Assembly (NCBI RefSeq): GCF_009730915.1
Contig: NC_052496.1
Span: 605,875 to 669,874 of the forward strand
Reading direction: 5' to 3'
Source of the DNA: Dioscorea cayenensis subsp. rotundata
Taxonomy: Eukaryota > Streptophyta > Magnoliopsida > Dioscoreales > Dioscoreaceae
DNA: 64,000 nt
Made by a program: the position numbers and the translations under genes. The notes beneath the pieces were generated by a model that ran no database searches, was not told the origin of the DNA, and worked only from the letters and a program-made list of their open reading frames with translations. Below, in pieces: positions 13,020-25,348 of the stretch (the first letter of the stretch is position 1; every line of letters starts with the position of its first letter).

Positions 13020-15498
13020 TCATCCTTGAATTATGTTGAGGGAGAATTTCGATATCATTTGGGGGATTCCAGAAATGACTGGGCCATATGTCTGCATGAT
13101 CCAATGATTGAAATGAGCAATTTGTTTAGTTCATATATATATTGATACAAAAATTCCCATATGGTACCTGGCAATTGTCATGAATCTGGAATAATGGCAC
13201 AGCCAGCAGTTTCATATGTTTCGGCACAAAAAACTTGCGGCTGATTGGCAGCCTAACCAGAAAGAGCTTTATACACTCCTGGATGATCATGATCATTGAT
13301 CACACTGATATTAATAATAATTATTATTGATGATGATGATGATGATAACCGGTGAAAAAAAGGGACGTAGCTACCTTTGGCCTACAACCATTTCGGGGCA
13401 AATAAGGATATGGTAATGTATCAAAACTGGACTTCCACCACATTCCAATGCATTCTCCTACCTAGGAATTATATAAAGCATCATTTAGATAGCTGTTGTG
13501 ATCCTTTGTTTTTTTGGGTTCCAAGTGTTAACAAGAAAAAAAAAAAGTGAAAAAGGAGCATCAAGATTCAAGCTAGCCTTACTTGCCAGTTGTCGCTCGT
13601 GGTACTCTCAATGGGGGATAACTTGTTTGAGAGTTTGCGTTTCAATCCTTCAACTACTATAAAAACAAAACACATTAGTGTTCCCTATACATGTTCAGCT
13701 GAAAACCATGAATTTTCAATGGTTTAAAACATTTAGTTAATGTGGAGAACATGTTTGGAAGATTTCAAGATAAGAATGAATCTTCTAGGACTGATTTCAC
13801 TCAACAAAGTAAGGGTAGTAGTATTATTGGGGCACTAACAATGACTCTTGAATTCTGACAGAACAAGAGCTTTTGCCACACTAGATGTAAATGCAGTTCA
13901 ATTAATAGAAAACAAAGTGGGTTTAGTACTGGTTGAGTAAAAACCTGATTCACCAGGCCTCAAACGGCCACCAGGAAGTCGGAAAAATGAATTTTTCACT
14001 TGCAACAACAGCACATGAGGGCGCCCCAATAATTCAACCTATTTCCAGAAGAAGTATGGCTTTCATTACAAACAACTATCATTAAACAGTGCGAGATAAA
14101 TAACTTGCTTGATCCCAGCCTCCTGGAAGAGCAAAAGGAGGAGATTTGACAGCTGATGAAACAACAGCAGCATGAAACATGTGCCACCATGAAATGAACA
14201 TATTAAGAGACAGATAGCTGCACTAACATGTAATTATTAATCAAACTGGGAGATCAGTCAGTCATGGCACTTATCCCAACTTGTTCCACATGAAATCTAA
14301 CCACCTCAAAATTTAGATTAGACTAGATAAGTAGCAAGCATGCTCTACCACAACCTTAAGAACTGGGCTCTTGATGTAGTAGCACCAGGCAACCACTTGC
14401 AAGGTGGTACTGATTCTAACATAACATTCTAAAGAGCAAATGATCAATGACATCTTGTCATCAGTTCTTCAACTGAAGAGGAGATCTATGACAAATCTCC
14501 GTCCATTATCCTTTGTTTTTTTTTTTTTTTATATATAATCTTCAATCAACAACAGGGGAATGATAACCCGTGGGTCACACTATAATTCAACTGTAATAAC
14601 ATGTATGAGCAGTAAGATGCATATAAGAATTTCCACTCCCCAGGAAATTTATAATTAAATGTATACAAACAACCTATCATCAAAAGCTCTGTTGGGGCAA
14701 TGTTTATTTCTCTATAACCTATTGAACTCTGGAAGTGGAATGATAATTTTGAAAGTGAGCCTAAATTGGAGAAAATCTGATCACAAAGTCAATAAAATCA
14801 ACTAGTGAAATTTAACATTTCTTTGTCTTTGTTCAGAATGAAGTGACAATCAGAATGTACTACCTCAAGTTTGCAAGCCATTAAATTAGACAAATCACTA
14901 GTTATATAAGATTAAAATTAGCAATGCTACCAATAAGCATAACAAAATTTCAAATGATTACGATATTGTTACAATTGTTAATCAAAGGAAATTTCCTTCA
15001 TGATATGATCACTAGTTCACAAAAGAAAAGCAGGTTATATTCCAAACAGAGAAGTGGAAAGATTGATGATTATGAGCTTGTTTGCTACTCAAAAACCCTC
15101 TACTTCAAAGCAAATTCAAGACCTCAAACCCTCATCAATCACATGTACAAAACACAAGAAAAAAACGTAAAGAAATCAAGAGAATCAAAGAAGAATACAA
15201 GGAAACTAACCAGAAGAACCCCTTCAACGCAAACCCTCATCCCATTCACCTCATAACTAACAATCAAAACAACAACAACATCAACAACAAAATCAAGAAG
15301 ACATCAAAAGAAAAACAGAAACCCTAAAAATCCAAGATCAAAGAATCAACCGTACTTGGCTTTTAAACGATGGATCCGATCAACCAGATCATCATCATCC
15401 TTTTTGGAGATCGCCTCTTTGGAGCCAAAGTAGTAGCGATTCAGAGGATATACATCCACGACATCGCCATGGCCAACGCCTCCATTGTCATCCTCCAT
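13020..15498 (-). CDS. Pre-mRNA cleavage factor Im 25 kDa subunit (CFIm25/NUDT21 family)
   Basis: Subunit of cleavage factor Im, which binds UGUA elements and guides 3' cleavage, polyadenylation and poly(A)-site choice in the nucleus. Seven exons (minus strand): 15356-15498, 15211-15256, 13945-14038, 13583-13656, 13375-13461, 13168-13278, 13020-13091, giving 208 residues, normal for the family. Recognised by YYFGSKEA near residue 22, RPHVLLLQ, the Nudix segment LPGGRLRPGES, EGLKRKL, GECIGMWW, and the C-terminal YGPVIS. The Nudix box lacks the REUxEE glutamates after the GG, as expected for a non-hydrolysing RNA-binding member. The start ATG is preceded directly by an in-frame TGA. Exon 1 uses donor gtacgg; the 46-nt exon 2 is easily missed. 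Intron 2 is 1.2 kb and intron 4 is only 121 bases. Confidence 0.93.
13310..13347. repeat. ATT/ATG trinucleotide repeats in a CFIm25 intron
   Basis: Short runs of TAA/TTA followed by six GAT units, inside the intron between the fifth and sixth coding exons of the CFIm25 gene. Simple repeat, no function inferred. Confidence 0.7.
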
Positions 15499-16435
15499 CG
15501 CTCAACCAAAACCAAGACTCAAAAGACAATTAGAAAGAGAAGAAGAAGAAGAAGAGGGAAGTGAGGATGATATGCGCGGGGATTTGGTCGGTTAACAAGT
15601 GATAGTGTGACGTGGCAGGGTGAGAATGACCCACGAAGCTCAACAATTTGTTTGGGATTCGCTGTTTCCTATAAACAGCAAACAGCTTTCGTTTTACCAA
15701 TCAGGATCTCCCACGGCATATAGCTATCATTTTCGGAATTATCTAGGGGGTCACTTTAGAATATTGTAGTCTGACTTGATCCGGGCCCGAGAGGCCCACC
15801 AAGGCTAAGGATTCTTGTGGATTTTCTCCTGATTGGCTGTCCTCAATAAACAGCGAACAGCATCGTCTCTCCAATCAGAATAACCCATGTCATTTATCTA
15901 TTAGCTTGGGTCTATCTAGGATTTACTCTTTATTTCTAAACTTTATTTCCTAGAACGGATTGTAGATGAAATTACGTACCAGCCCGTCCAATCATAATGA
16001 GAAAAAACTAAATTTGGCGCAACAAACACTGTAAAAAAAATAAATAAATAAAAAATAAAAAATGATATACTCAGGCTCAACTCAAAATTTTTTATTATTA
16101 CAGAAACTGGAAAAATTAAAAGAGCAGGGGGAACAATTAAACCGGTAAGCGAAACAGAACGTGAAAATCCCACATGAGAATGTGACCCGAAGGGAAGGCA
16201 AAAATATATATAAAAAAAAATTGTATAACAAAATCTGATAACTCTGATATAGTCTGATGGCAGGGAAAACTTCATCAGGCCACCACTCCCACTCTATATC
16301 ATATATTTCATTCGAATCACCACTTCGAATTCTCGTATTTTAGGCATCAAGGAAACTTGAATCAATTATCTGCAAACATTGGAACAACAGGTTTAGATTA
16401 GGCCAGCAAAACGGATGGCCTTTGTCTTTGCTGTT
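15499..16435. other. CFIm25 promoter side and eIF5B 3' flank
   Basis: The two genes run in the same direction, so this 0.94 kb holds the upstream region of CFIm25 and the 3' UTR of eIF5B. A degenerate direct repeat at 15661-15713 and 15836-15894, described separately, lies here, 160-400 bases upstream of the CFIm25 start. The part from 15960 to 16240 is A-rich, with no gene seen. Confidence 0.55.
15661..15894. repeat. Degenerate direct repeat with CCAAT boxes upstream of CFIm25
   Basis: Two ~53-base units, 15661-15713 and 15836-15894, share GCTGT, an ATAAACAGC[A/G]AACAGC core and CCAATCAG in the same order, about 175 bases apart. CCAATCA is the classical NF-Y site, and ATTGGCTG before the second unit is its inverted form. 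Such placement upstream of a housekeeping gene suggests duplicated promoter elements. Confidence 0.55.
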
Positions 16436-19400
16436 TTAAGGTATCTTGAAAATCTGCTTCAATCTGACAACAAGCTTCCATTCTTCCATGGATAAATCAT
16501 CCTGCAAATCAAAGTCAGAAATTTAGAACAAATAATAGCATCATTTTGGGATGTGATGTTAATCAAAGCCCATTCATTCTACAGCAATCCAAAATGCTAT
16601 CCATGCAACCGTATGAAGGTTTAAAATTTTACCCTATAATCAGACTTCAAAATGTCAATTGATCTTCTAGAGATGTGGCTGACAAGCTCATCATCAATCT
16701 CAAAATGCCTGCCAAACATCTTTTGTTGTTCTTCAGGACTATTGCTAACAATCTGTACGCAGATAGAGTAGAACTTGCCATCAGGGGGGAAAAAATGATG
16801 TGTCATAAGAGGTAATAGAGATTTTTTTATTTAGAAAAAAAAAAATACCTTTATGGCTACCTTCTGCCCTTTTGTGGCCACATCAACCTGTTTGTGATTT
16901 ATCTCGATCGACGCTATCTTCCCGATGTCAATGAAATCCCTTGAAGGAACACAAATGGGGGTGCCCACCTACAATTGCAGTTAAATCAAAATCAGTGATC
17001 AAATAAGGCTGTGTGCATGGCCGACATTTTTACTTCCTCTGTACAGCTCTTAGAACTTAGAAGAAATAATACCTTCAAAATGCCTTCAAGGACATCAACA
17101 CCTAAAATAATAGGATCCTTTTTGTTGAAGATGCAGTCACGCATAATCTTAAGAACACATGGGAAGACTGCTTCTTCAGCGCTTTCTTTCTTCTTCTCTT
17201 CCCTCAAGTTATCAATGTAAGCCTTGAACTGGTCAAACAAGTGATAGATAATATCTGCCACAAAAATCTTCACACCAGTCTCCTCTGCCAGCTCCCGAGC
17301 ATCAGGCATCACCTTGACATCAAAAGCCAAGATGGTTGCAAATTCTTTTTTTCTCTCCAGCATAACACTAGCCTTCATCACATCCTTTTTGTGCACTGGA
17401 CCTATACTAAAATCACTAAATGGAATGTTCACAGCAGGACTCCTTAGAAACTCCGTGAGAGCTTCCAACGAACCTAGGGTAGAGGCTTGTACGAAAACAC
17501 CCTCCCCACTTTTGTCAATTCGACTCATAACTTTCCTCATGTCTTGCATTACAGATTCTTTGACATCTTCTACGTCATCATTTGGACCTACCACATAAAG
17601 AGCAGTTCCTGCAATTGCATGCTCGAGGCCCTGAAACAGGAGAAAATTATCATGACAAAGTTGTTTGACCATTATTCATGGATGTAAAACTTGACTGAAG
17701 ATGAAAGTTCACCTGTGCAGCGATTTTGACACCCTGTGCAGCTTTAAGCTCTTTGTGATGTATGTATTGTCCCTGAAGGAAATTTAAACAAAGATCATTA
17801 ACATGATAAATTGGAGAGAAAATAGTCTAAAATTTAAGAATAACCAGTAATTGCTTGCATAATACTGTAAAATGCTCCCATTAAAAAAAAAAAAACAAAA
17901 TTCAAAAACAGAACTCCTGATCCAAAAAAGAATCCCATTGAAATAGATTTGTTCTGCCAGAAATGGGAAGGGGTGGGGTTACAAACAAGATAAAATTAGT
18001 AAATCTCATCAGTTATCAGCGCATTGCTGACCTTGAATGAGCTTACACCCTTCCAAAACTGACCATATATGTTAAAATAGTCTCTTGTTGTATCAGGCCT
18101 CTACAGAATCAATATTAAATCCCTTTCAATGATTATTGTTGCCTTAAAAACATGGCGTACGATTGAAAAGAAAAATAATACTTGTTGGTTGCTAATCACC
18201 ATTTTGAGCTTGCATGAAACAAGAAGAACAGCTAATGGACAAAAGAAGTAAAGTTTCTCCCAATTGGATAACACAACCCATTCTAACCTGTACATATATA
18301 ACCAAATGATTTAATAATAACAGACCACTCACCTTAACACGGAGCTCCTTCATTGGTGCAGGTGTCAACAAAGTTCTGATATTGGTCACAATAGGGCCCT
18401 AAATTACAAATATCATATGTTAGAATACAAGTACATATGTAAACAGTATTCCTTTTGCAAGCCAAGTATGATTTCTGCACCTGCATGCCACAGACAACTA
18501 TCTGGTCCCCTTCATGAAGAACACCATTAACCAGCACGACATCAATGGTTGTTCCCAAACCTTCAATCACTTTAACCTCAAGTACTGTGCACTGAAAGAC
18601 ATTAAAAGATTATTAACCAATGAGAATCAGCGGACAGAGCTATATATATTATATAGATACGATCACCCCTATGACGAGCAACAAGAGGCAGAATTTATAC
18701 AGTAAAATGACCATAAAAATCAGGAAATATAAAGGTTTTTAATCATGATTTTAAGACTATCAAATTGCAATGTGAACTTATGGACGGGTCACTGCTTATC
18801 TTATATTGCACTAACAGAAAAACTAGATGAAACATCTATCAACATCACCTGCTGGAAATAAAGCAAGAACTAACCTGTACTTCATCAACATAGGTGAGCC
18901 TCTCTGCCATTGTCTTCTGAGACCACTGAACCAACAGTAATAGAAGATCCGGGATGCCTTCACCACTAGAACATCAAATAAAATGATAACTGAATTTTAG
19001 AAATTCAAGAGTCAATTCCAAAGCATCAATAACAGAGAAAATCATGTTTGATCCTACCTGATGGCACTTGTAGGAACAATGTTGAACGTCTCACCCATAT
19101 CTTTGTTTTTATAATATAGAGCCGTATTCAGGCCTTGCTCCTTTAACTGTGTTACAATCTGGATAACAAAAACCATAACAGTAAAGTTCCCATTAGCATT
19201 AAGATTTACATCCAGAAAGGAAAACCAAACTGTGCTAGAAGTACACACCTGGGTAAGTCTCATATTGAATTCATTTTGCACATCTTTTGACTGCTGTTTA
19301 ATAGATTTGATTATAGGTGCGTTTGGGGTGGCTTTCCACCCATAAAGTCGATCAACCTTGACAAAGAATATAAGAATCAGCAGAAGGGCACACCAATCAA

Positions 19401-21753
19401 GTGCCAGAAAACAAGGCAGGTATACAAGAGTAATGCACCAGCAATTGCTCACCTTATTCAAAGCAACAATGAATTCTGTGTTTCGACTTTTCAAAAGATT
19501 GAGAGATTCTATTGTTTGCTGCTCAAGCCCATGCATGATATCCACAACCAAGATTGCAATATCACACAAGCTTGAACCTCTGGAACGTAAGTTAGTGAAG
19601 GACTCATGACCAGGGGTATCAATGACAAGCAGCCCAGGAACCTTCAATGTTGCATCAGCTTTTAGCTCCTTGGTCCTCTCTCTTATATATTCAGTTGGAA
19701 AATATGTAGCTCCAATTTGCTGTGTAATACCACCAGCCTCTCCTTCTTGAACATTTGTCCGTCTGATGCAATCCAGAAGTTTAGTCTTTCCAGTGTCAAC
19801 ATGGCCAAGAATACAGCATATTGGTGATCTGAGGTCATTTCCACTCTTTTTCTCAGATGAAGCTGGCTCCTTCTTCCCCTTCACTTGCATAGTGCGTTCA
19901 GTTGCTCTATCAACCTCACTTCCATCCACATCTTCATTCTTGGAAGGTGCTCGGGAGGCAACAACCTTCTTGACAGCAGGCTTAGCAGGAGCTGAGTTCT
20001 TTGCCTGAGAATCATTGGTTGCACTGGATATAGATGCAACACGCTCAAGACTTTTCTTCGTGGTGACTGGAGCATCTTCTTCATCGTCCTTGTCTTCCTC
20101 AGCAAAAGGACTAGTAGCAGGCAGCTTCACAACAAGGTCATCCAAGCTCTTTGCATCCCATTCATCTTCATCCTCCTCCTCCTCCTCCTCCTCCTCCTCC
20201 TCCATAGGTTCACCCACCTCTTCCACAAGCTTGTCCTCAACTTTGTCCTCAGGTTCCTCAACTTGAGATTGAATCTCCTCCTCAATAACAGAATCATCCT
20301 CAGCCAGCTCAACATCAGGTTCAGAAGCCTCCTTTTGATTCTCCTCCACCTTGCCAGTGACTAAAGCCTTGGCTTGGTTGGCCTTTGACTTCTTAGTTTC
20401 ATACTTTGGTCTTTTTTTGGTCTCCCCAACAACTTCACCAAGTGGAACATCCCGTTGAGCAAGAAACTGATTCCTCATTGCTTCCAACCTCCTCCTTTCC
20501 TCCTTTTGCTTCCCTGTCAAGAGCTTCCCCTCCTGCCTCTTCTTCTCCCTCAGTTCCTTCTCCTTCTCCTTCTTCCTCCGTTTGGCCTCCTCCTTCAGCC
20601 TCTCTTCCTCCTCCAACCGTTTCCTCTCTTCCTCCTCCTTCCTAAGCCTTTCTTCTTCTTCCTTCTTCTGCCTCTCCTCAGCCTCCTTCCTCCTTGCCAA
20701 CGCCTCCTGCATCTCCCTCACATGTTTAGGTAGCTTTTTCGCAGGACCCTTCCCCTTCACCTCCTCTTCCTTCTCTTCCTTGGCTTCAGCTACAGCCGGC
20801 GCAGCCTTCTTATCATCCTTCTTTTTCTTCTTTTTCTTCTTAGACGCAGCGGTCCCGACTCCGTCCACTTCCTGATCCTTCTCCTCGGCCTCAACCTCAC
20901 CTTGCTCCGGTGGAGCAGAAACAGACTCCTCCACGGCCACCACTGGAGGAGCCAATGGCTGCGGTGTTGGAGCCGGACCTTCCCCAAGCTCAGCAAGTAG
21001 CTTATCCAAGTCCTCCTCCTCTTGGGCAGTCCTTCCACCCTTCTTCTTTTTCTTTTTCTGCTGCTTCTTCGAGCCAGCCTCATCCACTCCACCTCCTAGC
21101 TGGTCCTTACTCTCGTCAACGTCATCCACAATCGGAGCAGGAACCGGAACCGGAGCCGGAGCAGGATCGCTCGGTACCGGTCCCTCACCAAGCTCAGCAA
21201 GGAGCTTATCTAAATCCTCCTCCTCCTGCGCACTCCTCCCACCCTTCTGCTTTTTCTTCTTCTTCTTCTTCGATGCACCATCCTCGCCACCTCCAAACCT
21301 ATCAACCTCTCCATCTGGATCCCTAATCTCATCACCCTCATTCTCCACATGATTCCCAATGTCAAACCTCGAGACCACCCTCGTCTCCTCCACCTCATCG
21401 TTGCCCTCGTCCTCCGCAATGAGATTAAAAGAACTAAAAGCACTAGCACTAGAACTAGAACCACCAACCTTCTTCGACTTGGAAGACTTCTTTTTACCAG
21501 AGAACACGACGTTGATCGGCTCATCATCGTCATCCTCCTTCTCCTTCTCCTTCTCCTTCTCATTCTCATCAGCTTCTTCATCCTCCACTACCTTGTTCCG
21601 CTGCGCTTTTCCTCCACCTCCACCACCCTTCTTGTTCTTCTTCCCAGCCACCCCACGGTTCTCCTTCTCCGGCCCCTCCGACGCCTTCTCCGAAGGATCA
21701 TCCGGGAAAGAGTACTCATCATCGTCAATGGCTACAGCCTTCTTCCGCCCCAT
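16436..21753 (-). CDS. Eukaryotic translation initiation factor 5B (IF-2 family GTPase)
   Basis: Cytosolic GTPase that joins the 60S subunit to the 48S complex at the end of initiation. Eleven exons (minus): 19453-21753, 19249-19356, 19058-19158, 18875-18965, 18481-18591, 18333-18398, 17713-17772, 17073-17630, 16849-16968, 16633-16752, 16436-16501; all phases agree and give 1,233 residues, in the range of plant eIF5B. The first 767 codons form one exon. Residues 1-640 are a low-complexity, highly charged region with Lys blocks, Glu runs and a repeated [18 protein letters not shown] module. The G domain follows: G1 GHVDTGKT near 650, G2 [10 protein letters not shown]3 DTPGH near 712, G4 NKVD near 766, G5 SAISG. 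Domains II-IV complete the C-terminus. The start is the first ATG of the frame. A (CT)n tract lies just upstream. Confidence 0.96.
20170..20202. repeat. CTC trinucleotide run encoding poly-Glu in eIF5B
   Basis: About ten CTC/TCC units in the + strand read as an uninterrupted Glu run on the minus strand, in the charged N-terminal region. The Glu stretch is typical of this protein, but its exact length probably varies between alleles. Confidence 0.8.
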
Positions 21754-21907
21754 CGATCCAAGCTCCCAAAATTCCGATCTAGAGAGATCGAAGGAGACGC
21801 GAGCACGATGAAAACCCTAGAAACGATGAGATTGGCTCCGATTCGAGGCGGCTACACTGGCCTAATTCGATCAAAACTCCCAACTTTTTATGTTTTCTTT
21901 TGTTTGT

Positions 21908-21909
<2 letters not shown>

Positions 21910-21953
<44 letters not shown>
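21910..21953. repeat. (CT)22 microsatellite in the eIF5B 5' region
   Basis: Uninterrupted CT dinucleotides for 44 bases, about 160 bases upstream of the eIF5B ATG. On the gene's strand this is a (GA)n tract, a known promoter or leader feature of plant housekeeping genes and a candidate target of GAGA-binding BPC proteins. It is likely to be length-polymorphic. Confidence 0.9.
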
Positions 21954-21954
<1 letters not shown>

Positions 21955-22393
21955 ATCAGCGAGCAAACAAAGCTATCCTGATTCCCCGCCACGGGGATGA
22001 TATCTCGCACGTGCTGTCCCCGAGTCCTGATCTCGAGGCAAATATCCTGATAATTTATTAAATAAAAATTACATTAATGCAATAAAATTATATATTTTTT
22101 ATATAAATGTAACCAGTCTTCATATTTATTTTCAAGAATTACCTAAGAATATTAGAAATAAATATTTACTTAAATAAAAAAATATATGTAAATATTCAAA
22201 ATTTATATTATTTTTATTAGTAAAAATATATATTTAAAGACACTTGTGATCCATGTTTATCAAGACAATATAATGTTCTAACTCAACTTACAATCTAAAC
22301 TTAATAAAAGAAAGAAAAAATCTCTATTTATAAAATTTGGATTAAACTAGCTTGTAATGAAGTTTTTATGAAAGCAAACGATTATATTTTCCT

Positions 22394-22530
22394 AGCTCTT
22401 TACTCATTTTTTGTGAGGATATTGTTTTTTAATCTATGATTGTCTGTTTTTTTTTTTTAAGCTGTCTTTTTTGTTGTACTTCTACATCTTTATTCAATAA
22501 ATCAGTGGTTCATCCATTTTATTTAAAAAA
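22394..22530 (+). mobile_element. Possible retroposon (LINE-like) 3' remnant
   Basis: T-rich segment ending in a tail of the form TTCAATAAATCAGTGG, then TTCATCCA and a T/A-rich run. The same tail pattern recurs at 34467-34515 and, more loosely, at 42048-42083. That suggests copies of one retroposon family, but no coding region or clear target-site duplication was seen here. Confidence 0.3.
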
Positions 22531-24014
22531 AATAATTATATTTAAATAGCAACTAAACTCTTATGAAACAATTGACAATACATCATGACAAGTTCTAAAT
22601 TTCAACAAACATATTTATGATTTCGTCATATATAAATATAATTAATTATTGCCTGCAATAAGCAAAAGAAATGATGATATTTGTTTGCTTAAATGAAAAC
22701 ATTTAAAAATCAATAAATTATGTATTTGATTAATATTTTGATTTATGAATCATAGAATGACATACATGATTTGTAATTAATTACAATTTAAAAACAAACA
22801 ATAAACAAGATGCAGACTCACCTTCACCTTATAACAGAGAGAGTTGTGTTATGCTACCCATACTTATATAAATTATACATATCAAGTTATAATCGGACTT
22901 GAATTTTAAAGTAAAATAAAATTTATTTCAATTAAAAAATAAATAATAAATAATAAACTACTAAAACCTCATCTTATATTTTAATTTTTTTTATGGGTAT
23001 TATACTATTAATATGTTAATATAATGCCAAAAATAAATTTGGCACCACCGTTAAAGTACAAGATGATGTCAAGGGTGAACTCACCTCCTCACGCCTAAAC
23101 ACAATGGTATTTAGAGAAGCAGAGGTCAAATAAATTTTTTTTTACAAATTTTAAAAATTATATATATTTTAGGGATTTAATAAATTTAAAAGACTTCTTA
23201 GGGAATTAATAGAGTTGAAATGGCTTGTATTTTTCTCTCAATAAAAACATAATTTACTGAATTTGAATTTGAATTAGACTTGTGGAAAGATGGAGAAGTC
23301 AGGATTCATGATAATTATCAACAGCAATAATAAAAACAATTCCTATCAATATCTATGCAATATTCATGTACAATTACTTGTTACATTTGATAACAAAACT
23401 TAACCTCTTATTGAACTTAAAAGTTAAAACTATATGCACATTTACACACATACCCCTCCTTGAGTTAAGGCTCAACTAACATTTGGGAGACTGAATAATT
23501 TTTCGGTTGCTTATTGAGACTTTTCGTTTAATATAAATTGCATTGACAATGACTTTCCACCATGCTTCCTTTTGATTTATTCCTTCCACTTTCTATACAA
23601 ATGACTCAAAATATCAGTTCCTTTTTATTATTGGGTCTTATTTGGCTGCTAAGTCCTTTGTGTGAACAAATATCAAGACAAAATAAAGAATGAAACTTCT
23701 CTATAATACAAGCAAATATATATATATACATGCAATCATACAACCTCTCTTGCTTTCTCCTTCTTTGCTAGTCCCTTGCAGGCAAGTCTTTTCAAGTCTC
23801 TTCTTTTTTCTCTCTCTCTTTTTTTTTTTTATTTATTTAATCATGTCTTTATCTATGATTTCTTTTAGAGGACTTCACTTAATAGATCTAGTTTTTTTTT
23901 TTTCCCTCTCTTGTTTAATTTTCTAAATTCAATGATTTATTAATGGTCATTTAATTTGAAGCAGGTTCTTGGAGATTAGCAAAGGAATCAAAGGAGTTTA
24001 TATCTGTGAGAGAG

Positions 24015-24596
24015 ATGGAGTTAGGTAGCATCTCATCTCTTAATTCATGTTTAACATCTAATATGTTAACTTAGTTCTAATTTTAATGCTAGATTTCGGT
24101 TTATTAGTTGGAATTCAAGATAGATCTTTGAAAGTTTACAATATTGGAAAAAACCATGTCTTACTTTTATTTTTAGAAAAGCAATTAGAATCCAACTCAT
24201 TTAGTAATGTTGCCCTTTTTTTTTTTTAAATTTTCTGATTAAAAACAGAGCAATCTAATGGCGTTAAGGATCATACTGCAAAGTACTTTTTGCTGAAAGA
24301 TGAAGATGATTTAAAGTATGGAATGTTTGCCAAGCCCCTTCCTTGCTTTGGCTGTGGAATTGGATGGTTTTCGTAAGCATTTTAACCCTCAATAATTATA
24401 TATAATTAGTGTTTCTCTTATGGTCTTAATCTCATTTAATTTGATATATATATATATATATTTTTTGGTTTATTTTTGTTGCAGATTTTTATCAGGGTTT
24501 GCATGTCCATTAATGTGGTACTATGCTACAATTCTATACTTCACAAGGCACAAAGATCCAAGAGAAAGAGGAGGTCTTGCTGCTTCTGCAATAGCT

Positions 24597-24634
<38 letters not shown>

Positions 24635-24761
24635 GATTGAGTTGAATTGAATTTTGTTCAGCAATAACACAATCTGCTGAATAACAATATTCATTGATGA
24701 GTTTTTGCAGGCTTTGATATGTACAGTTGCAGCCTTGGTCTCATTTTTTATTCTTCTGTAA
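24015..24761 (+). CDS. 60S ribosomal protein L18a-like membrane protein (plant family)
   Basis: Four exons: 24015-24024, 24249-24372, 24485-24596, 24711-24761, giving 98 residues. The family is annotated by similarity to L18a, but its members are small plant membrane proteins, not ribosomal proteins, and their role is not established. Recognised by KYFLLKDEDDL, the Cys-rich PLPCFGCGIGW, MWYYATILY and KDPRERGGLAASAIA. Two hydrophobic segments are visible: one at about residues 40-65 and one at the C-terminus (ICTVAALVSFFILL). The first exon is only 10 nt (M-E-L plus one base), but its donor, the acceptor and the phase fit. A spliced 5' leader upstream is possible because of AG-rich acceptor-like sites at 23780 and 23964. 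The gene is divergent from eIF5B and convergent with the next gene. Confidence 0.85.
24602..24632. repeat. (CT)n microsatellite beside a splice donor
   Basis: About 15 CT units start directly after the GTAAG donor of the third intron of the L18a-like gene. It is a simple repeat that could vary in length without touching the splice site. Confidence 0.85.
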
Positions 24762-25348
24762 AAGAGTTCTTGTACTACTATCCATTTGACTATCTCTTGC
24801 TAAATTTCATTGTAAAAAACCTCTGCAGCAAATGCTTGAGGTTATACAAGTTCATTATCATTACAAATTACTTTTGACAATAAATACACAGCACTGTTAT
24901 AGTATTCGATAAAAATAAAATTCATTCGTGTCGTCATTCTGCAACTCCAAGTAGCTGCAACAACTGGGAAAAATAAATTAAATATGTATAATCATAAGTA
25001 CATGCTGAGAAGCTCTTTGACAAAAATGTCTTGCATTCATTACATCACAAAACTCAAGAATGTCATGTAGTTGTCCTCAACCAACAATACAAGTGGTTGT
25101 GATCTCTTACAAAAAGAAATCGAAGAATGGCAGGTGAATTACAAGATTGGTTTGAATGAAATCAGACCAACTGCAATCAGTGCGTATTAAGAAAAATTGA
25201 GTTAACAATATATCTTGCGGAATGGCCTATAACAAGAGATGATCAGAAAAAAAAGAAGATAATTCGGCCTATATATCAACCACGTCTCAAGATGCAGCTC
25301 TTCCTCAAAAGGCTTTGTAGCAGTTTACCATCAAAATATAATCGTCAT
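24762..25348. other. Convergent 3' flanks of the L18a-like and LYAR-type genes
   Basis: Nearly 0.6 kb between two stop codons on opposite strands, containing the two 3' UTRs. No additional coding or RNA gene was recognised. Confidence 0.6.

Larger units (their letters stand above)
21754..23689. other. AT-rich intergenic region between divergent eIF5B and L18a-like genes
   Basis: Upstream of the eIF5B start there is a short, moderately GC-rich leader, then the (CT)n tract at 21910-21953, then about 1.7 kb of AT-rich DNA. I saw no gene. A piece at 22394-22530 resembles a retroposon 3' end and is listed separately. Confidence 0.6.

Noticed and set aside
20015-20875. Long Ser/Leu/Pro-rich open frames on the + strand
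   Set aside because: They are mirror images of the Glu/Lys-rich coding exon of eIF5B; low-complexity codons leave other frames open.
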